Below, piece after piece: positions 41,815 through 50,047 of a stretch of 64,000 nt of DNA (position 1 is the first letter of the stretch; each line of letters begins with the position of its first letter). The notes beneath the pieces are model-generated. The model made no database searches and was not told the origin of the DNA. It worked only from the letters and a program-made list of their open reading frames with translations. Made by a program: the position numbers and the translations under genes. The stretch comes from Aquibaculum sediminis (lineage in GTDB: Bacteria > Pseudomonadota > Alphaproteobacteria > Kiloniellales > DSM-21159), in the NCBI RefSeq assembly GCF_040712085.1, contig NZ_JBFCVK010000003.1, forward strand, positions 186,001-250,000, given 5' to 3'.

Positions 41815-43044
41815 ATGCAGCAAGAGAAGACGCCAAATAGGGCGGCGGCGCCGAGTGGCGACGGGCGCGTCGGGCTTCTCGACAGCCTGCGCGGCTTCGC
41901 CATTCTCGGCATCCTGCTGATCAACGTGCAGTCCTTCGGCCTGCTCTCCAGCGCCTTCCTCAATCCCAAGGCCCTGGGCGAACCGCCGGTCGCCGACTAT
42001 TCAGTCTGGCTGATCACCCATCTGCTGGTGGACGAGAAGTTCATCACCATCCTGACCCTGCTGTTCGGCGCCGGCATCGTACTGATGGCTGAGCGCTCGA
42101 AGCTGGAGGCCCAGGAGTTCGAACGGGTTTTCCGCCGGCGCATGCTCTGGCTGCTCGGCATCGGCCTGGCGCACGGCCTGCTGCTCTGGCGCGGCGACAT
42201 CCTGACCAGCTACGCCATCTGCGCCATGGCGGCGGTCTACTTCCGCGACCGGGCCCCCTGGCAACTGCTGAAGATCGCTCTTGTGCTGCTGCTCGTGCCC
42301 ACGGTCATCGCCATACTGATGACCGTCGGCCTGCAGCTCCTGCCGCCGGAGCGCCTGCAGGAGATCGCGAACGCCCACTGGTTGCCCAGTCGCGAGGTCA
42401 TCCGCGACGAGGTCGCGCTCTACACCGGCCCCTGGCTCAGCACCATGGGCGCGCGGGCCTTGGACGGCCTGACCATCCAGGGCTGGATGCTGATCACCGA
42501 ACGCTTCTGGCGCGTGCTGGCGCTGATGCTCATCGGCATGGCGCTCCTGCGCATCGGTTTCCTCAGGGGACAGTGGGAACCGCAGCAGTACCGCCGCATC
42601 GGCCTGCGCGCGCTGGCCATTGGCCTGCCCGTGGTGGCACTGGGCGTGCTGCTGAACGAGGTGTTCGGCTGGGATCTGCGCTATTCCCTCTACCTGGGGG
42701 ACATCGCAAACTACTGGGCCAGCGCCCTGGTGGCGATCGGCTGGATCGCGCTGCTGGCCCTGCTGTTTCAGTTCAACCTGCTCGGCCGCATCTCTCTGTG
42801 GCTCACCGCCGTGGGTCGTCTGGCACTCAGCAACTACCTGCTGCAGACCCTGATCTGCGCTTCGCTCTTCTATGGCTTCGGGCTCGGCCTCTATGGGAAA
42901 CTGGATCGGCCGATGCTGCTCCTGGTGGTCCTGGGCATCTGGATCACACAGATCCTGCTCTCCATCTGGTACCTGAAGCACTTCAAGGTCGGCCCCTTCG
43001 AATGGGCCTGGCGCAAGGCCTCTGCCCGCCCGCTCTTTGCCTAG
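41815..43044 (+). CDS. DUF418 (YeiB-like) membrane protein
   Basis: This 409-residue integral membrane protein has about ten helices. The N-terminal signature is RVGLLDSLRGFAILGILLIN with FITILTLLFGAGIVLM, typical of the DUF418/YeiB family. The C-terminal DUF418 domain contains VGRLALSNYLLQTLICASLF and ends with LKHFKVGPFEWAWR. The fold is related to acyltransferase-3 membrane enzymes; a transport or lipid/acyl modification role is possible, but no substrate is known. ATG 41815 is the first credible start before the LLDSLRG motif. Confidence 0.87.
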   Translation: MQQEKTPNRAAAPSGDGRVGLLDSLRGFAILGILLINVQSFGLLSSAFLNPKALGEPPVADYSVWLITHLLVDEKFITILTLLFGAGIVLMAERSKLEAQEFERVFRRRMLWLLGIGLAHGLLLWRGDILTSYAICAMAAVYFRDRAPWQLLKIALVLLLVPTVIAILMTVGLQLLPPERLQEIANAHWLPSREVIRDEVALYTGPWLSTMGARALDGLTIQGWMLITERFWRVLALMLIGMALLRIGFLRGQWEPQQYRRIGLRALAIGLPVVALGVLLNEVFGWDLRYSLYLGDIANYWASALVAIGWIALLALLFQFNLLGRISLWLTAVGRLALSNYLLQTLICASLFYGFGLGLYGKLDRPMLLLVVLGIWITQILLSIWYLKHFKVGPFEWAWRKASARPLFA

Positions 43045-43271
43045 ACCGGGTCGGGTCAGGCACCTTTCGAGGGAATTGGCTTTCGCGCCAAAGCCGTGCT
43101 ATAGGCAATTTTGTAAGGATGAGGTTCAGAGGGCTTGGCCATGACCTACGCGCCGCGACGACGAAGCCGGCTTGCTGCCGAGGCTTAGCTGCGCGTACCG
43201 CAATGGTCCGTCGCCGCTCCTGCTCCCCGGGCGCCAGCCCGCCCGGACATCCTGACGACGGAACCTCCCCC

Positions 43272-43805
43272 ATGGACTTCGAGATTCTTCCTGAGCGGCC
43301 CGCCGACGCTCCCCTGATCGAACCGCTGCTGGACCGGGCCTTCGGGCCGGATCGCAAGAGCCGCACCGTCTATCGCCTGCGCGAAGGCATCGCGCCCCTG
43401 CCCGGCATGTCTTTTGCCGCCGTGCACCCCGACGGTTCCCTGCTCGCCTCGCTGCGTTTCTGGCCGATCCTGATCGAGGAGACGCCCGCCATCCTGTTGG
43501 GCCCTCTGGCGGTGGAGCCGGCCTATCAGGGCCGTGGCGCCGGGCGCGCCCTGGTTCGCCATGCCCTGAACGAAGCCCGCCGGCTGGGTCACCGCCTCTG
43601 CATCGTGGTGGGTGAGCCGGAATACTATCGGCCCTACGGCTTCGCGGCCGCATCGCCCTACGGCCTGGTGCTGCCCGGACCGGTGGATCCCCGACGCTTC
43701 CAGGTGCTGGAACTGTCGCCGGGCAGCCTGGAAGGCCTGCGCGGCCTGATCCGGCGCGCGGAGACGCACGTCATGCCGGTGCAAAGCGGTTCACGCACGG
43801 CCTGA
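43272..43805 (+). CDS. GNAT-family N-acetyltransferase (YhbS-like)
   Basis: This 177-residue GNAT enzyme has strand GPLAVEPAYQGRGAGRALV as the acetyl-CoA loop (QGRGAG), followed by RHALNEARRLGHRLCIVVGE and the YhbS-type signature EYYRPYGF. The N-terminal part, with DAPLIEPLLDRAFG and SLLASLRFWPI, is also typical of YhbS-type enzymes, whose substrates are mostly unknown. The last 15 bp overlap the 3' end of the convergent alkyltransferase gene. Confidence 0.88.
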   Translation: MDFEILPERPADAPLIEPLLDRAFGPDRKSRTVYRLREGIAPLPGMSFAAVHPDGSLLASLRFWPILIEETPAILLGPLAVEPAYQGRGAGRALVRHALNEARRLGHRLCIVVGEPEYYRPYGFAAASPYGLVLPGPVDPRRFQVLELSPGSLEGLRGLIRRAETHVMPVQSGSRTA

Positions 43806-44678
43806 AGAAGCGCCCTGGCCCGAGGCCTCCTGGCGCAGCAGCGCCTTCTTGCGCGCAACACCCCAGCGATAGCCGCCCAGAGCCCCGTCGCCACGCAGGA
43901 CCCGATGACAGGGCAGGATCAGCGCCACGGGATTGGCGCCGCAGGCACCGCCCACGGCCCGGGCCGCCTTCGGCAGCCCGAGGCGGGCGGCAAGTTCGGC
44001 GTAGCTGCGGGTCTCGCCGCAGGGAATGGCGGCCAACTCATTCCATACCCGTCGCTGAAAGGCCGTGGCCCGGATGTCCAGTGGCAGGTCGAGATGGGGC
44101 TCATGGCCCTTCAGGTGCTCCACCAACAGGTCCAGTGCCACATCCACGGCGGCAGGGTCGCGCATAAGGGCATCGGCCGCCGGGAACTCTGAACGCAGCT
44201 GCGCTTCCAGTTCCTCGTCCTTGTCTCCCAGTGCCACGAAACAGATGCCCTTGTCGGTGGCCGCCACCAGCAGGCGCCCGAGCGGCGAGTTCGCGCTGCC
44301 CCAAACGATGCGCGCCCCCTTGCCGCCACGGGCATAGCTGGCGGGAGTCATGCCCAGACGCTCGCCGGCCTGTTCGTAGACGCGGCTGGATGAGCCGTAG
44401 CCGGCGCCGTAGAGCGCATCGGCCACGCCCTGCCCACTGCGCAGCTCACCGCGAAAGCGTGCTTCGCGCCGCGCCGCGGCCCAGTCCCGCGGACTGACGC
44501 CAAGATGCTTGCGGAAGCGGCGGTGCAGTTGCCAGGGGCTGCAGCCCAGTTGCGCCGCAAGCCGCTCCAGGGACAGCGGTTCCATCTGGCTGTCGAGCAA
44601 CCGGCAGGCCTGCTCAACCGTTTCCAGTGCGTCGCGCTCTACCCTGCCCTGCTGCGTCGTTTCGTGGACCGTCATCAT
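43791..44678 (-). CDS. AraC-type regulator fused to O6-alkylguanine-DNA alkyltransferase (Ada-like)
   Basis: This 295-residue fusion has an AraC helix-turn-helix domain at about 20-115 (LERLAAQLGCSPWQLHRRF). A methylguanine methyltransferase domain follows at 125-285, with RATAFQRRVWNELAAIPCG and the active-site PCHR at C257. It should remove alkyl groups from O6-guanine onto C257. The N-terminal zinc domain with which E. coli Ada accepts methyl groups from phosphotriesters is absent, so activation as a regulator must differ or not occur. The start may be ATG 44678 or the next codon. It converges on the GNAT gene with a 15-bp overlap. Confidence 0.9.
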   Translation of the reverse strand: MMTVHETTQQGRVERDALETVEQACRLLDSQMEPLSLERLAAQLGCSPWQLHRRFRKHLGVSPRDWAAARREARFRGELRSGQGVADALYGAGYGSSSRVYEQAGERLGMTPASYARGGKGARIVWGSANSPLGRLLVAATDKGICFVALGDKDEELEAQLRSEFPAADALMRDPAAVDVALDLLVEHLKGHEPHLDLPLDIRATAFQRRVWNELAAIPCGETRSYAELAARLGLPKAARAVGGACGANPVALILPCHRVLRGDGALGGYRWGVARKKALLRQEASGQGASSGRA

Positions 44679-45080
44679 CGTCCGCCTTCCTCGTTCCTCA
44701 GGCTGATCGGCAGACTAGCGACCCCTCGATGCGGTCGCTATCCGAAGCTTGCGGCACTGGGGCGCAGCCGCCGCTTGCGCCACGAAGATTGAGCGGCTAC
44801 GAACGATAATGTGCGGAAACGAAAGCCGAGAGCGGAAATGCCGCCAAGGCCTCTGTTCGCATACGAAAAGGCTTGTCCTTTGTCATCGAAGAGCAACAAT
44901 AGGTTCACATCAGGGTCGTCCATGACGACTAATGGGGAGCAAGGACGCCCCGGTCGAGCCGAAGCGTCGCGCCTGCGCAACAGTTGGGCGCGGCTCAGAA
45001 CAGGCTGCCGGGGTTCCGCGTGAGAACATTCGTCGGCGCTCCGTCAGGTGCGGAGGGCCATGAAAATGAGGGAGACAGAA
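44679..45080. other. Divergent intergenic region, alkyltransferase / ugpB
   Basis: This 402-bp region separates two divergent genes. It contains one clear hairpin: TAGCGACC (44716-44723) pairs with GGTCGCTA (44733-44740), 38 bp before the alkyltransferase start. I saw no Pho box, Ada-type box or good sigma-70 promoter, and the short frames within have no recognisable product. Confidence 0.45.
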
Positions 45081-46403
45081 ATGACATTCAAGTCAAAGGC
45101 GCTGGCCGGAGCCGCAGTCGTCGCGCTGCTCGGCATGACCCAGGCCGCTCAGGCCCAGGTCGAGGTGAACTGGTGGCACGCCATGGGTGGCGAGCTGGGC
45201 GACCGCGTGAACGAAATCGCCGAAGGCTTCAATGCCAGCCAGGACGACTATCAGGTCAATGCGGTCTATCGCGGCAACTACACCGAGACCATGACCGCCG
45301 CCATCGCAGCCTTCCGCGCGCGCGAGCAGCCGCACATCGTGCAGGTCTTCGAGGTCGGCACCGCCTCCATGATGGCAGCCGAGGGCGCCATCTACCCGGT
45401 CTATCAGCTCATGGAAGAGCACGGCGTCGACTGGGACCCCAGCGTCTATCTGGCGGCCGTGGCGGGCTACTACGCCGATCCGAACGGCAACATGCTCTCC
45501 ATGCCCTTCAACAGCTCCACCCCGGTGCTCTACTACAACAAGGATGCCTTCGAGGCCGCCGGCCTGGACCCGGAGCAAGCGCCCGAGACCTGGGATGACC
45601 TGGTCGCGGCCAGCGAGGCCATGATCGAGGCCGGCGCCACCGAGTGCGGCTTCACCACCGGCTGGCAGTCCTGGGTGCAGATCGAGAACTTCTCGGCCCT
45701 GCACAACGTCCCGCTCTCCACGCATGCCAACGGCTTCGAGAGTCTGGAAACCGAGTTCCAGTTCAACAGCGACCTGCACAAGCGCCACATCGGCAACATG
45801 GAAGCCTGGCAGGAAGACCGCATCTTCGAGTATGGCGGTCGGCGCTCCGACTCCCGGCCGAAGTTCCTCTCCGGCGAGTGCGGCGTCTACATGGACTCCT
45901 CGGGCTCCTACGCCGCCGTCAGCGCCGGCGCCGATTTCGAATTCGGTGTGGGCATGCTGCCCTACTACGACGATGTGGAGGGCGCGCCGCAGAACTCCAT
46001 CATCGGCGGCGCCACCCTGTGGGTGCTCGAAGGGCACGATGCGGAAGAGTATGAAGGCGTTGCCGCCTTCTTCCAGTACCTCTCCTCTCCCGAGGTGCAG
46101 GCCTCATGGCACCAGGACACCGGCTACCTGCCGATCACCTATTCCGCCTATGAGCTCTCGCAGGAGCAGGGCTTCTACGACGAGAACCCGGGCACGGACG
46201 TCTCGATCAAGCAGATGACCCTCAACGACCCGACGGATAACTCCCGCGGCCTGCGGCTGGGCAACTTCGTGCAGATCCGTGACGTCATCAACGAGGAGCT
46301 TGAGGAAGTCTGGTCCGGCAACAAGTCGTCCGACGAAGCCCTCGAAGCGGCGGCGGAGCGCGGCAACGCGCTGCTGCGTCAGTTCGAGGAAGACAACTCC
46401 TGA
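45081..46403 (+). CDS. ugpB: sn-Glycerol-3-phosphate ABC transporter binding protein
   Basis: This 440-residue periplasmic binding protein has a signal peptide ending at AAQAQ. Its mature start is VEVNWWHAMGGELGDRVNEI, the UgpB signature. Conserved binding segments include PFNSSTPVLYYNKDAFEAAG, FTTGWQSWVQIENFSALHN and NSIIGGATLWVLEGH. It delivers glycerol-3-phosphate or its diesters to the UgpAE permease. ATG 45081 is chosen because GAGGGAGA lies 5 bases upstream; earlier in-frame ATGs lack such a site. A strong hairpin between this gene and ugpA probably raises its expression relative to the membrane genes. Confidence 0.93.
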   Translation: MTFKSKALAGAAVVALLGMTQAAQAQVEVNWWHAMGGELGDRVNEIAEGFNASQDDYQVNAVYRGNYTETMTAAIAAFRAREQPHIVQVFEVGTASMMAAEGAIYPVYQLMEEHGVDWDPSVYLAAVAGYYADPNGNMLSMPFNSSTPVLYYNKDAFEAAGLDPEQAPETWDDLVAASEAMIEAGATECGFTTGWQSWVQIENFSALHNVPLSTHANGFESLETEFQFNSDLHKRHIGNMEAWQEDRIFEYGGRRSDSRPKFLSGECGVYMDSSGSYAAVSAGADFEFGVGMLPYYDDVEGAPQNSIIGGATLWVLEGHDAEEYEGVAAFFQYLSSPEVQASWHQDTGYLPITYSAYELSQEQGFYDENPGTDVSIKQMTLNDPTDNSRGLRLGNFVQIRDVINEELEEVWSGNKSSDEALEAAAERGNALLRQFEEDNS

Positions 46404-46413
46404 TCTAGCGTAA

Positions 46414-46438
46414 CGGGGCGCCGCCAAGCGGCGCCCCG
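46414..46438 (+). terminator. Intercistronic hairpin ugpB-ugpA
   Basis: CGGGGCGCCGC at 46414-46424 pairs perfectly with GCGGCGCCCCG at 46428-46438 around a 3-base loop, 11 bases after the ugpB stop. No long T-run follows. It likely acts as an mRNA stabiliser or partial terminator, giving more binding protein than permease. Confidence 0.75.
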
Positions 46439-46507
46439 CTTGCCTGCCGACCGGTCTCCGGGTGATCCGTCTCCCGGCGACCGGTCCCTGGCACTCGAGG
46501 GCCCTGG

Positions 46508-47389
46508 ATGCACAAGAAGGTCACCTTCGGGGGTTTCGGTTTCCCCCTGCTGCTGCTCCTGCCGCAGCTTGCGATCACACTCGTCTTTTTCATCTGGCCC
46601 GCGGCCCAGGCGCTCTATCAGTCGGTGCTGCGCCAGGACGCCTTCGGCCTGCGCACGACCTTCGTCGGGCTCAACAACTTTGCGCGGCTGCTGAGCGACT
46701 CCTCTTATCTCGGCTCCTTCAAGGTCACGATGGTCTTCAGCGCCTCGGTGACCCTGGCCGGACTGGCGATCGCGCTGCTGCTGGCGGTCATGGCCGACCG
46801 CACCATCAAGGGCGCCACCGGCTACAAGACCCTCCTGATCATCCCCTACGCCGTCGCGCCCGCCGTGGCCGGCGTGCTCTGGTATTTTCTCTTCAACCCC
46901 TCGATCGGCATCCTGGCCTACCTGGTGCGCGGCATGGGCTACGCGTGGAACCACCAGACCAGCGGCACCGACGCCATGATCCTGGTCATCATCGCCTCGG
47001 TCTGGAAGCAGATCAGCTACAACTTCCTCTTCTTCCTGGCCGGCCTGCAGGCGATCCCCAAGTCCCTGATCGAGGCGGCGGCCATCGACGGCGCGGGGCC
47101 GTGGAAGCGCTTCACCTCGATCATCTTCCCGCTGCTCTCGCCCACCACCTTCTTCCTCATGGTGGTGAACGTGGTCTACTCCTTCTTCGAGACCTTCGGC
47201 GTCATCCATGCCACCACCTCGGGCGGGCCGGGCCAATCCACCACCATCCTGGTCTACAAGGTCTTCACCGACGGCTTTGTGGCGCTGAACCTCGGCTCCT
47301 CGGCGGCCCAGTCGGTGATCCTGATGCTGATCGTCATCCTCCTGACCGCCATCCAGTTCCGCTACATCGAGCGGCGGGTGCAGTACTGA
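46508..47389 (+). CDS. ugpA: Glycerol-3-phosphate ABC transporter permease UgpA
   Basis: This 293-residue MalF-type permease has six TM helices. The opening PLLLLLPQLAITLVFFIWPA and the coupling loop KSLIEAAAIDGAGPWKRFTS (EAA motif) are clear. It forms the transmembrane channel with UgpE. It starts at ATG 46508, about 100 bp after ugpB, and ugpE follows by 12 bp. Confidence 0.92.
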   Translation: MHKKVTFGGFGFPLLLLLPQLAITLVFFIWPAAQALYQSVLRQDAFGLRTTFVGLNNFARLLSDSSYLGSFKVTMVFSASVTLAGLAIALLLAVMADRTIKGATGYKTLLIIPYAVAPAVAGVLWYFLFNPSIGILAYLVRGMGYAWNHQTSGTDAMILVIIASVWKQISYNFLFFLAGLQAIPKSLIEAAAIDGAGPWKRFTSIIFPLLSPTTFFLMVVNVVYSFFETFGVIHATTSGGPGQSTTILVYKVFTDGFVALNLGSSAAQSVILMLIVILLTAIQFRYIERRVQY

Positions 47390-47401
47390 TGGGGCGCGCC
47401 G

Positions 47402-48250
47402 ATGGTTGAAAATCGTCCCTGGCTGACCTTCCTGCAGCACCTGGTGCTGCTCTGCGGCGTGGCGCTGGTGGTCTTTCCGATCTGGATTGCCTTCGTCGCC
47501 TCGACCCACGACGGCCGCAGCCTGGTGTCGGGCGTCATCCCGCTGCTGCCCGGCGATCTCTTTTTCGAGAACTACCGCACGCTGCTCTCCGAGGGCATGG
47601 CGGGCAGCGGCGGCGGGCCGGTCTGGCTCATGCTGTTCAACTCGCTGGTGATGGCGCTGTCCATCGCGGTGGGCAAGATCGCGATCTCGCTGCTTTCGGC
47701 CTTTGCGGTGGTCTACTTCCGCTTTCCCTTCCGCATGTTCTGTTTCTGGATCATCTTCGCCACCCTGATGCTGCCGGTGGAGGTGCGCATCCTGCCGACC
47801 TTCGAGGTGGTGGCCAATCTGGGCATGCTGAACAGCTACGCCGGACTGTCGATCCCGCTGATCGCCTCGGCCACGGCCACCTTCCTCTTCCGCCAGTTCT
47901 TTCTCACCGTGCCGGATGAACTCACGGAGGCCGCGCGCATGGATGGCGCCGGGCCCTTCCGCTTCTTCAAGGACATCCTGGTGCCGCTCTCGCGCACCAA
48001 CATCGCCGCCATCTTCGTCATCATGTTCATCTACGGCTGGAACCAGTACCTCTGGCCCCTGCTGGTAACCACCGACGAGTCCTTCTACACCATCGTCATG
48101 GGCATCCAGCGCATGGTGACCGTCGCCGATTCCTATCCCCGCTGGCATCTCGCCATGGCAACCACGGTGCTGGCGCTGCTGCCGCCGGTGATCGTGGTGG
48201 TCGTCATGCAGCGGCTCTTCGTGAAGGGCCTGGTCGAGACCGAGAAGTAA
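47402..48250 (+). CDS. ugpE: Glycerol-3-phosphate ABC transporter permease UgpE
   Basis: This 282-residue MalG-type permease has six TM helices and an EAA loop, PDELTEAARMDGAGPFRFF. FIYGWNQYLWPLLVTTDESF and IQRMVTVADSYPRWH are typical of UgpE. It partners UgpA, and UgpC binds the EAA loops. It lies 12 bp after ugpA and 17 bp before ugpC. Confidence 0.93.
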   Translation: MVENRPWLTFLQHLVLLCGVALVVFPIWIAFVASTHDGRSLVSGVIPLLPGDLFFENYRTLLSEGMAGSGGGPVWLMLFNSLVMALSIAVGKIAISLLSAFAVVYFRFPFRMFCFWIIFATLMLPVEVRILPTFEVVANLGMLNSYAGLSIPLIASATATFLFRQFFLTVPDELTEAARMDGAGPFRFFKDILVPLSRTNIAAIFVIMFIYGWNQYLWPLLVTTDESFYTIVMGIQRMVTVADSYPRWHLAMATTVLALLPPVIVVVVMQRLFVKGLVETEK

Positions 48251-48267
48251 CGGAGCCACCTCCTCCC

Positions 48268-49392
48268 ATGGCCGACATTGCCATCAAGAACGTGATCAAG
48301 CGCTACGGCGACACCCAGGTCATCCATGGTGTTTCCATCGACATCAACGACGGCGAACTCATCGTCATCGTCGGCCCCTCCGGCTGCGGCAAGTCCACGC
48401 TGCTGCGCATGGTGGCCGGGCTCGAGGCGATCAGCGGCGGCGAAATCTCGATCGCCGGGCGCGTGGTCAACCGCCTGGAGCCCAAGGACCGGGACATCGC
48501 CATGGTGTTCCAGAACTATGCGCTCTACCCGCACATGAGCGTCTTCGACAACATGGCCTATGGTCTCAAGATCGCCGGCCGGCCGAAGGAGGAGATCCGC
48601 GAGCGGGTGGAAAAGGCCGCCAAGCTTTTGGAACTGAGCGCCCTGCTTGAGCGCCGGCCGCGGCAGCTCTCCGGCGGCCAGCGCCAGCGGGTGGCCATGG
48701 GCCGGGCCATCGTGCGTAACCCCTCGGTCTTCCTCTTCGACGAGCCGCTGTCCAACCTCGACGCCAAGCTGCGGGTGCAAATGCGCCTTGAGATCAGGCA
48801 GCTGCAGCGCTCGCTCGCCACCACCTCGCTCTACGTGACCCACGATCAGGTGGAGGCCATGACCCTGGCCGACCGGCTGGTGGTGATGAACCAGGGCGTG
48901 GCCGAGCAGATCGACACGCCGATCAACATCTACGACCGGCCGGCCACCGTTTTCGTCGCCGGCTTCATCGGCTCGCCCTCCATGAACTTCCTGCCCGGCG
49001 AGGTCGATGCCAAGGGAGAGGCCATCGCACTGGCGCAGGGCCCGCGCCTGCGCAGCATCAGCCAGAAGCTTGGCAACCACGCCGGACGCTCCATCACCCT
49101 GGGTGTGCGTCCCGAGCACCTGCAGCCCGTGGCCGAGGGCGAGCAGGACTTCCACCTGGAAGCCGGGGTCGTGGAGACCCTGGGTGCCGACGTGCTGGTG
49201 CATGGCCGGCTGGTGGAAGCCGCCGGCGCGGCCGCCCGGCAGGTCGAGGGCGAAGGCGGGGCCGGCATCGTCGCCGTGCGCCTGCCCGGCCACGCCAAGA
49301 TTGCCGAGGGCGACCGCCTGCCAGTGAAGGCGCAGGACGGCCTGCTGCACCTCTTCGATCCCGAAAGCGGCAAGCGGCTGGCCGACGTTTGA
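48268..49392 (+). CDS. ugpC: Glycerol-3-phosphate ABC transporter ATPase UgpC
   Basis: This 374-residue MalK-type ATPase has Walker A GPSGCGKSTLLRMVAG, a Q-loop at VFQNYALYPHMSVFDNMAYG, signature LSGGQRQRVAMGRAIVR, Walker B FLFDEPLSNLDAKLR and switch His in YVTHDQVEAM. The C-terminal TOBE/regulatory domain begins near residue 240 (GFIGSPSMNFLPG) and includes ITLGVRPEHLQPV. It powers the Ugp importer and may take part in phosphate- or substrate-linked regulation, as in E. coli. It is the last gene of the ugp run; no ugpQ follows. Confidence 0.94.
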   Translation: MADIAIKNVIKRYGDTQVIHGVSIDINDGELIVIVGPSGCGKSTLLRMVAGLEAISGGEISIAGRVVNRLEPKDRDIAMVFQNYALYPHMSVFDNMAYGLKIAGRPKEEIRERVEKAAKLLELSALLERRPRQLSGGQRQRVAMGRAIVRNPSVFLFDEPLSNLDAKLRVQMRLEIRQLQRSLATTSLYVTHDQVEAMTLADRLVVMNQGVAEQIDTPINIYDRPATVFVAGFIGSPSMNFLPGEVDAKGEAIALAQGPRLRSISQKLGNHAGRSITLGVRPEHLQPVAEGEQDFHLEAGVVETLGADVLVHGRLVEAAGAAARQVEGEGGAGIVAVRLPGHAKIAEGDRLPVKAQDGLLHLFDPESGKRLADV

Positions 49393-49483
49393 TACCGCGC
49401 GCGCGGCCGCGAATCCCTGCCAAGCGTCCGCAAAAGTCGCCTCGCTGCTTGACCCGTCCCCTCGGCTTCGCCATCTAGCCTGC

Positions 49484-50047
49484 ATGTCCGACGAACAGTC
49501 TTCCTCACAATCCGTGTCCTGGCACGGCACCACCATCCTCTCGGTGCGCAAAGGGGGAAAAGTGGTGATCGCTGGTGACGGCCAGGTGAGCTTCGGCCAC
49601 ACCGTCATGAAGTCCAACGCCCGCAAGGTCCGCCGGCTCGGCCGCGGCGATGACGTCATCGCCGGTTTCGCCGGGGCCACCGCCGATGCCTTCACGCTCT
49701 TCGAGCGGCTTGAAGGCAAACTGGAGAGCCATCCGGGACAGCTTCTGCGCGCCTGCGTCGAGCTGGCCAAGGACTGGCGCACCGACCGCTACCTGCGCCG
49801 CCTCGAGGCCATGATGGCCGTGGCGGACAAGGACCATTCGCTGGTGCTCACCGGCAACGGCGACGTGCTGGAGCCCGAGGACGGGCTCATCGGCATCGGC
49901 TCCGGCGGCGCCTACGCGCTTTCCGCCGCACGCGCACTGGTGGACATCGACAGCCTCGACTCCGAGGCCATCGCCCGCAAGGCCATGGGCATCGCAGCAG
50001 GGATTTGTATTTACACGAATGACAACGTCACAGTTGAAAGCCTCTGA
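49484..50047 (+). CDS. hslV: ATP-dependent protease subunit HslV
   Basis: HslV is the threonine peptidase of the HslUV proteasome-like complex. The 187-residue protein has the catalytic start WHGTTILSVRKGGKVVIAGD; T16 should become the nucleophile after removal of a 15-residue N-terminal propeptide, as in other alphaproteobacteria. GDGQVSFGHTVMKSNARKVR and GSGGAYALSAARAL are also diagnostic. The last 29 bp overlap the start of hslU, so their synthesis is coupled. Confidence 0.96.
   Translation: MSDEQSSSQSVSWHGTTILSVRKGGKVVIAGDGQVSFGHTVMKSNARKVRRLGRGDDVIAGFAGATADAFTLFERLEGKLESHPGQLLRACVELAKDWRTDRYLRRLEAMMAVADKDHSLVLTGNGDVLEPEDGLIGIGSGGAYALSAARALVDIDSLDSEAIARKAMGIAAGICIYTNDNVTVESL

Noticed and set aside
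44738..45023. Short frames on both strands between the alkyltransferase gene and ugpB
   Set aside because: No ribosome-binding site, no recognisable motif, and both strands are open as expected by chance at high GC.
46440..46507. Repeated CGACCGGTC-like segments between ugpB and ugpA as a recombination site
   Set aside because: The repeats are short and imperfect and occur in GC-rich intercistronic DNA; there is no sign of a mobile element.
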